A DNA stretch of 12,835 bases, from the NCBI GenBank assembly GCA_003024985.2, contig PXIH01S0003283.1; one strand, 5' to 3'. Origin of the DNA: Euperipatoides rowelli. Lineage: Eukaryota; Onychophora; Udeonychophora; Euonychophora; Peripatopsidae. The notes below the pieces were generated by a model. That model saw only the letters and a program-made list of their open reading frames with translations, was not told where the DNA came from and did not search any database. The position numbers and the translations under genes were made by a program. Each line of letters begins with the position of its first letter. The first letter of the stretch is position 1. Of this stretch, positions 9,332 through 12,835 are shown piece by piece.

Positions 9332-9402
9332 GGCGGGAAGCATTCGGATTGGTTAGTATAGGGTATAAAAGATTTGATTTTCCCACTTTAAACCACTTCA
9401 GC
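9332..9402 (+). promoter_or_regulatory. Promoter of gene A: E2F-type site, inverted CCAAT box, TATA box
   Basis: GGCGGGAA at 9332-9339 matches the E2F consensus, ATTGG at 9348-9352 is an inverted CCAAT box, and TATAAAA lies at 9364-9370. A TTCAG word at 9397-9401 could be the initiator. It lies about 35 bp below the TATA box, slightly long. The first ATG in excellent context follows at 9432. Confidence 0.6.
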
Positions 9403-9431
9403 TGAACTCTATCACCAGAAGTACCTCAACC

Positions 9432-10642
9432 ATGGAATGCAGTAGGCTAATACAGAGCAGTTAGAATCCCTCAACGTTAATTTCTCCGGAGATATGGAAC
9501 CCCTGAATATCATTTGCAGTGGGGAGATGGATGCTTTGGTGACCAATGAAATAAATGGGCTATTTGCGATGCTTGTTCAGAGAGATATTACCGGTCTTGA
9601 AGAACAAATTGTTGTCCAGTCCGATGTCCTAACTACTGCAGCCTGAGAAAAATATAAGTTACAGCAAGAATTATATTTTTCTCGGGCTGCAGTAGTTAGG
9701 ATATCGGACTGGACGGCAATTTGTTCTTCAAGACCGGTAATATCACTCTGAACAAGATCACAAATATTACAAAAAATATTTAAGTTTACACATACCAAGT
9801 TCTTTTTTCTTGAGAGCTAAGTTACAGCAAGAATTAGCTGTCAAAAAAAAAAGAACTTGGTATGTATAAACTTAAATAATTTTTTTTTCTAAGTGACTAT
9901 TTTATTTTTCAAACTAGCCTATTTTATTTCAAATTATTCATGACTTTGTTTCTATTTTTTAGAAAGTTATACCGTAACTAAACCGCTATCGAGATTATAA
10001 CTATACCAGACTCCCTACCTCCATCGCCGGTCATACCTTTAAAAGCCGATAAACCTGAAATACCATTCCAATCTAAATGTCATGAAAAAGATTGCCATGA
10101 ATTAATACCTATCAAATATGATTTAAATTGTTATCCTAAATTTATATTTTATTGTATGAAACATAAAAGATGTGGATATCACGATTGTTCTAATAGTGTC
10201 AAGGAGAATTCCGATTATTGTGCTATCTCCAGCCATGACTACGGTGGATTTGCACAGAGAATACAATCACTGTGCTATGATGCCAAAGATGATGCTACAT
10301 GTTTCCCATCTCTGAATACCACTACATCGGCTGTAAGTCCTACCTACCCTGAATGAAACTGTAACTACACCGGCCGATCAAGGTTTTCCTATCCGATCAA
10401 AAGCAACTAAACTTAAGAAGAAAAGAAGATATGTCTTTAAATGTTTTGAACGTTCCTGTAGTGAGCCTGAAATTGAAGGCGTGTATTTCTGTGAGGATCA
10501 TTACCCTTGTAACCAGTTAGGTCACCCAAAATTATTTAATAAATATTATGGTATTAATAAACCTATCAAGCGTCAAAAAATATATATCCCAAGAGTTAAA
10601 AAGAAGAAACCCAAATCGAAAGCCAAGAAACATAAAAAGTAA
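9432..10642 (+). pseudogene. Gene A: probable coiled-coil and triple Cys/His zinc-module protein, broken
   Basis: Not a recognised family. ATG 9432 (context CAACCATGG) closes after ten codons. The credible frame is open from 9446 to TGA 9644 and contains polar, helix-prone sequence (DITGLEEQIVVQSDVLTTAA). Its continuation past 9644 is disrupted by the inverted duplication described separately. A GTATGT donor at 9860 and a TTTCTATTTTTTAG acceptor ending at 9962 mark a 103-bp intron. Exon 2 needs a frame change near 9985, then is open to TGA 10354-10356, and another change before a final frame ending at TAA 10640. It encodes three modules: C-x4-C-x20-C-x2-H (from 10078), C-x4-C-x10-C-x4-H (from 10171) and C-x4-C-x10-C-x2-H (from about 10442). 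A Lys/Arg-rich tail (VKKKKPKSKAKKHKK) follows. Nucleic-acid binding in the nucleus is an inference from the modules and tail. Confidence 0.65.
9562..9885. repeat. Inverted tandem duplication: two hairpins sharing one 13-nt loop
   Basis: Hairpin 1: arm 9572-9657 pairs with 9671-9756, 81 of 86 positions matching, loop GTTACAGCAAGAA (9658-9670); weaker homology extends about 10 bp farther outward. Hairpin 2: arm 9771-9820 pairs with about 9834-9885 with a few mismatches and length changes in A/T runs, and its loop at 9821-9833 is the identical GTTACAGCAAGAA in the same orientation. With A, L and B as consecutive parts of gene A (exon end, loop, donor and intron start), the order is A-L-A'-B'-L-B: a tandem A-L-B duplication whose central B-A block is reversed. 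Both breakpoints lie at TAA/TTA flanking L. Confidence 0.9.
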
Positions 10643-10730
10643 CCAATCAAAATCAAGATATAATTTTTAAACCAATCACATAAGAGCTGATGTTGAGTAT
10701 ATAACCTTCACACTCATTTCATTTCATTCT
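10643..10730 (+). promoter_or_regulatory. Promoter of gene B: two CCAAT boxes and TATA box
   Basis: AACCAATCA occurs twice (CCAAT at 10643-10647 and 10672-10676). TATATAA is at 10698-10704, and TTCATTC around 10724-10729 would serve as an initiator at about 28 bp. The region starts immediately after the gene A stop, so the two genes are tightly packed but separately transcribed. The first ATG is at 10802. Confidence 0.55.
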
Positions 10731-10801
10731 TTTTACCGCTGCTGTTCTGTTTGATCATACTTTACCCAAGACCTGTTTTTGTTTTTTTGTTTTCAAATAT
10801 C

Positions 10802-11589
10802 ATGAATACTTCAAAAACCAATATGCGGTACGTACCTTACACTATGGAAAGGAAACCTATGAAGAAGAATACTTTAGAAACCATACCTGAAAATTAAATA
10901 TCTTCTCAACCTATGAATCATTATACCGATGCCTTACCACCATACCAAATACCCGATACTATACCGGAAAATGAGATGTCTTCTTCGCCGCAACCCACGA
11001 ATCATTATGCCGATCCCTTACCACCCTACCAAGGAAGTAACGTAATGGACACATCAGACTATGTTGAAGGACATACCCCGTTGGATTTTACTGATTTGAA
11101 AACTTCCGTTCATCTACTCGTATCCAAAATAGGAAAAACTTATAATTTCAAAGACATTTTACCCATTGAATGTTTTCATCACTTGAAATGTGTTTACGTG
11201 ATGAGGAAAGAATTACAGAAAAAAATTGAACTTTCTGAATATAAAGACACTATTACATATTTTAATTTCATGGAATATATCCATCAATGTCTTTATTTTA
11301 ATCTTATTTGTTTTATGTAAAGAAAAATAACCATCTCTAAAACCTCAACAGTTAAAATTTAAAGCTAAAAATTTACTCACTAAAATACTTTTACAGGACA
11401 TTTAATTCATAGCTTTAAATGAAGGTGAATTTATTGCAAATATAATTGAGATTGAAACTTATGTGAATTATTGTATTGAATATCCTTGATTACACTCGAT
11501 GTACGATGTACTTTTACGATAGAAATGAAATTTATTGTAAAGNTAAAAATACAAATCCATTTTTATTTGATGGTATTATGAATGATTAA
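10802..11589 (+). pseudogene. Gene B: Pro/Tyr repeat protein with a spliced C-terminal exon, broken
   Basis: ATG 10802 opens 31 codons, then TAA at 10895-10897; the same frame is open again from 10898 to the intron. The N-terminal part carries a repeat of about 28 residues with the signature NHYxDxLPPYQ. After it comes a probable globular, helical part (TDLKTSVHLLVSKIGKTYNF and a Cys/His-containing stretch, then a Lys/Glu-rich helix). A GTAAAG donor at 11317 and a TACTTTTACAG acceptor ending at 11396 give an 80-bp intron. The downstream exon is coding in character but uses two frames (about 11406-11486, then 11488-11589) with stops, so it has indels. The family is not recognised. LPPYQ resembles, but does not match, the PPxY late-domain motif. 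Its position in a Polinton-like element makes a virion or accessory role possible; this is only inference. Confidence 0.6.
10880..11035 (+). repeat. 84-bp in-frame repeat inside gene B (about 1.5-2 copies)
   Basis: NHYTDALPPYQ (from 10916) and NHYADPLPPYQ (from 11000) are spaced 28 residues apart. The segment before each also repeats (TIPEN-x-ISSQP before the first, TIPENEMSSSPQP before the second). The stop at 10895 falls exactly where the second copy has a Glu codon (GAG), so it is a nonsense change inside a repeat unit. Confidence 0.8.
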
Positions 11590-11686
11590 ATGTTTTACTA
11601 CTAGTTTTGAAAAATAAAAAAACTAGTTTGAAAAAATATGTCAATAAATGTTTTAAAATAAATTTCTTGTTTTTGTGTTTTACTTC

Positions 11687-11740
11687 TAATAACCATACAA
11701 AAAATAATAACCATACAAAAAATAATATAACCATACAAAT
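11687..11740. repeat. 18-20 bp tandem repeat, three copies (AATAACCATACAAAA)
   Basis: CCATACAAA starts at 11693, 11711 and 11731. It sits directly upstream of gene C. The frame of gene C is open through it (Asn-His-Thr-Lys-Asn), but no ATG occurs there, so it is more probably leader than coding. Confidence 0.85.
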
Positions 11741-11741
11741 T

Positions 11742-12283
11742 ATGTTCCAGATATCAGAGGTAAGTTTTAGTATGACTTTAAAACTTTTTTTTTTAAATTA
11801 TTTTATGTTTTGGCTTGTTAGCATCAACATGTTTCCGATCAATTGGAGATGTATACAGTAGGTTCAAGCCCTAAGATGAAACTCTTATTAAGATTTGTAG
11901 ATGAACTCAATGGTATAGAAAAAGAATAACTTTTTATTCAATTGTATGGAATTAGTTTACAAGAATATGTACCTCAAGATATAAAACCGATATGCTGTCA
12001 CAATATGGATTGGAATAGCTACCGGTACTGTTCCGTACTTCATTTTAATACTTTAGATAATGTGAAGAAAGTATTTAGAATTTTTTGTCATGAATTTAAT
12101 TTAGGTTATCAAGACTTTGAAATGAGATAAGAATGGGGTCTGAAACTTAAAGTTTATATTTTATGTATTGATTGGGAATATACAAGACGGTTCCCTTACA
12201 CTTATATTATCCTTCAATATTTATGGAAACCTATAAAGATACATGTTAAATTCATTTTCATTTTAGTTAGACTCGAGTCATGA
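11742..12283 (+). pseudogene. Gene C: unrecognised two-exon protein with two in-frame stops
   Basis: The first ATG of the frame is 11742. Exon 1 gives MFQISE and ends at 11759; GTAAGT at 11760 and TTGGCTTGTTAG ending at 11821 bound a 62-bp intron; exon 2 resumes in phase 0 at 11822. From there one single frame runs to TGA 12281-12283 and is interrupted only by TAA at 11927-11929 and TAA at 12128-12130; no frameshift is needed. Recognisable segments are PKMKLLLRFVDELNG, a Cys/His/Trp/Tyr-rich core (CCHNMDWNSYRYC), KKVFRIFCHEFNLGYQDFEM, and a hydrophobic Tyr-rich end. I know no family with these. Two stop codons in a clean frame are more likely nonsense decay than programmed readthrough. It lies between gene B and the integrase, on the same strand. 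Confidence 0.6.
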
Positions 12284-12343
12284 TCCAAATCAGGCGTTTG
12301 AAAATTAATATTACTTGTTGGAGTCAGTGTTGTGATCATAAAA
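12284..12343 (+). promoter_or_regulatory. Leader/promoter gap before the integrase
   Basis: Only about 60 bp separate gene C from the integrase ATG. I see no TATA box as good as those of genes A and B. A TCAGTG word near 12324 fits the arthropod-type initiator TCAGTY, but this is a short match. Confidence 0.2.
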
Positions 12344-12835
12344 ATGGAAAGTCAAAAATGGATCGAAAAATATTACGACCCCGAACAAGTTTGGAGTCTA
12401 TCGGGAAAACAAGCCTTCCATCTAATAATAAAAAATTAAATGACTGGTTTAAAACTCAAGCTGCTTATACATTACATAAACCAGTACGAAAAAATTTTAA
12501 ACGTAGAAAAACTATTGTACTTGGGATCAATGATCCATTTCAAGCCGACTTAGTAGATTTACAAAATATTTCCAAATACAATTCCGGATATAAATACCGG
12601 TATCTTTTAACATGTATCGATGTCTTTTCCAAATACGCATGGGCTCTACCTATGAAAATGAAAACGGCTCAATATATTATCACATTTAAAAAAATTATAC
12701 AAGAAAGGAAACCTAATAAGATCCAGACAGATGATGGGAAAGAATTTCAGAATTGGATCTTTCAAAGTTATTTTAAAAAAAAAATGGGTATTAATTTTTT
12801 CACTACAAATTCCGAATTAAAAGCTACGGTCATAG
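12344..12835 (+). pseudogene. Gene D: Polinton/Maverick-type DDE integrase, frameshifted, 3' partial
   Basis: Integrases of this class (retroviral RNase H fold) insert the element into host DNA. The ATG at 12344 opens with MESQKWIEKYYDPEQ, the usual Polinton integrase start, and meets TAA at 12437-12439. An indel in or near the A-rich run around 12425-12440 moves the protein to the next frame, which stays open to the window end. There, YTLHKPVRKNFKR precedes the catalytic core: first Asp in QADLVDL (GAC 12547-12549), IDVFSKYAWALP, and second Asp in IQTDDGKEF (GAT 12730-12732), 61 residues later. The last complete residues are ELKATVI, and the next codon starts with G at 12835, where the catalytic Glu of the ERFNRT-type motif is expected. 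The residue two before the first Asp-containing Gln-Ala-Asp is Phe-Gln, where family members usually have Trp-Gln. Confidence 0.85.

Larger units (their letters stand above)
9332..12835 (+). mobile_element. Polinton/Maverick-like (adintovirus-like) element, one end, degenerate
   Basis: The class is assigned from the gene D integrase, whose N-terminal KWIEKYYDPEQ, central YTLHKPVRKNFKR and QADLVDLQNISKYNSGYKY to IDVFSKYAWALP segments are those of Polinton/Maverick integrases. Upstream are three compact genes with short introns (103, 80 and 62 bp) on the same strand, two with their own CCAAT and TATA boxes, an arrangement expected of a virus-like DNA element. Terminal inverted repeats, DNA polymerase B, ATPase, protease and capsid genes are not in this window; they may lie beyond 12835. 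The left boundary is uncertain because the promoter-word repeats run right up to it. Every gene is interrupted, so this is an inactive copy. Confidence 0.65.

Noticed and set aside
9577-9798. Minus-strand 73-codon frame containing LEEQIAVQSDILTTAAREKY
   Set aside because: It is the reversed copy of the gene A exon within the inverted duplication, not an independent antisense gene.
10331-10385. GTAAGT at 10334 as an intron donor in gene A exon 2
   Set aside because: The next coding frame resumes within about 50 bp and no acceptor with a polypyrimidine tract exists there. A frameshift explains the change better.
11607-11741. Upstream extension of gene C through the AATAACCATAC repeats
   Set aside because: The frame is open but has no ATG before 11742, and the sequence is low complexity. 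I start the gene at 11742.
11860-11875. GGTTCAAGCCC as a tRNA or SINE B-box
   Set aside because: No A-box or cloverleaf lies around it, and it falls inside the open frame of gene C.

Overview
This is eukaryotic, almost certainly metazoan, nuclear DNA. It is AT-rich and intergenic in character. It carries dispersed and tandem repeats, decayed transposable elements, short GT-AG introns and single ambiguous bases (N at 96, 1552, 6891 and 11543). Recurrent AGGCCTA-like words, the promoter-word repeats and the mix of elements suggest an aquatic animal, but I cannot fix the taxon. There are no bacterial operons, no CRISPR array and no RNA genes that I can support.

Layout. 1-1125 is repeat-rich DNA with a tandem array of roughly 110-165 bp units (about 405-1125). 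1126-2280 is low-complexity A-rich DNA with no credible gene. 2280-3590 is a diverged array whose units carry AAGATGGC, ACTTCCGG and TGATGTCA words. 4429-4640 is the only plausible host coding exon (59 codons, strong start context, acceptor and donor both present). 5250-7140 is a 5' fragment of a Ty3/gypsy LTR retrotransposon: LTR end, primer-binding site, gag with a CCHC knuckle, protease DTGA, and reverse transcriptase up to just after YLDD. All of it is broken by stops and frameshifts, and it ends abruptly at a 35-bp fold-back. 7222-8240 has no recognisable gene. 8240-9330 is a second promoter-word repeat block with an ATCGAT-rich palindrome, a 22-bp tandem triplet and hexamer-like pyrimidine microsatellites.

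9332-12835 is the most interesting part: one end of a decayed Polinton/Maverick-like (adintovirus-like) DNA element. Four genes lie head to tail on the + strand. (A) A protein with a probable coiled-coil N-terminus, three C-x4-C...C-H metal-binding modules and a very basic C-terminus. (B) A protein with a 28-residue Pro/Tyr-rich repeat. (C) An unrecognised protein with a clean 62-bp intron. (D) A retroviral-type DDE integrase of the Polinton class, running off the window one base into the codon where its catalytic Glu is expected. A and B each have a CCAAT box and a TATA box of their own, and A also has an E2F-type site. All four genes carry stops or frameshifts, so this copy is a fossil. Within gene A, a tandem duplication has had its middle part inverted, giving two large hairpins that share the same 13-nt loop.
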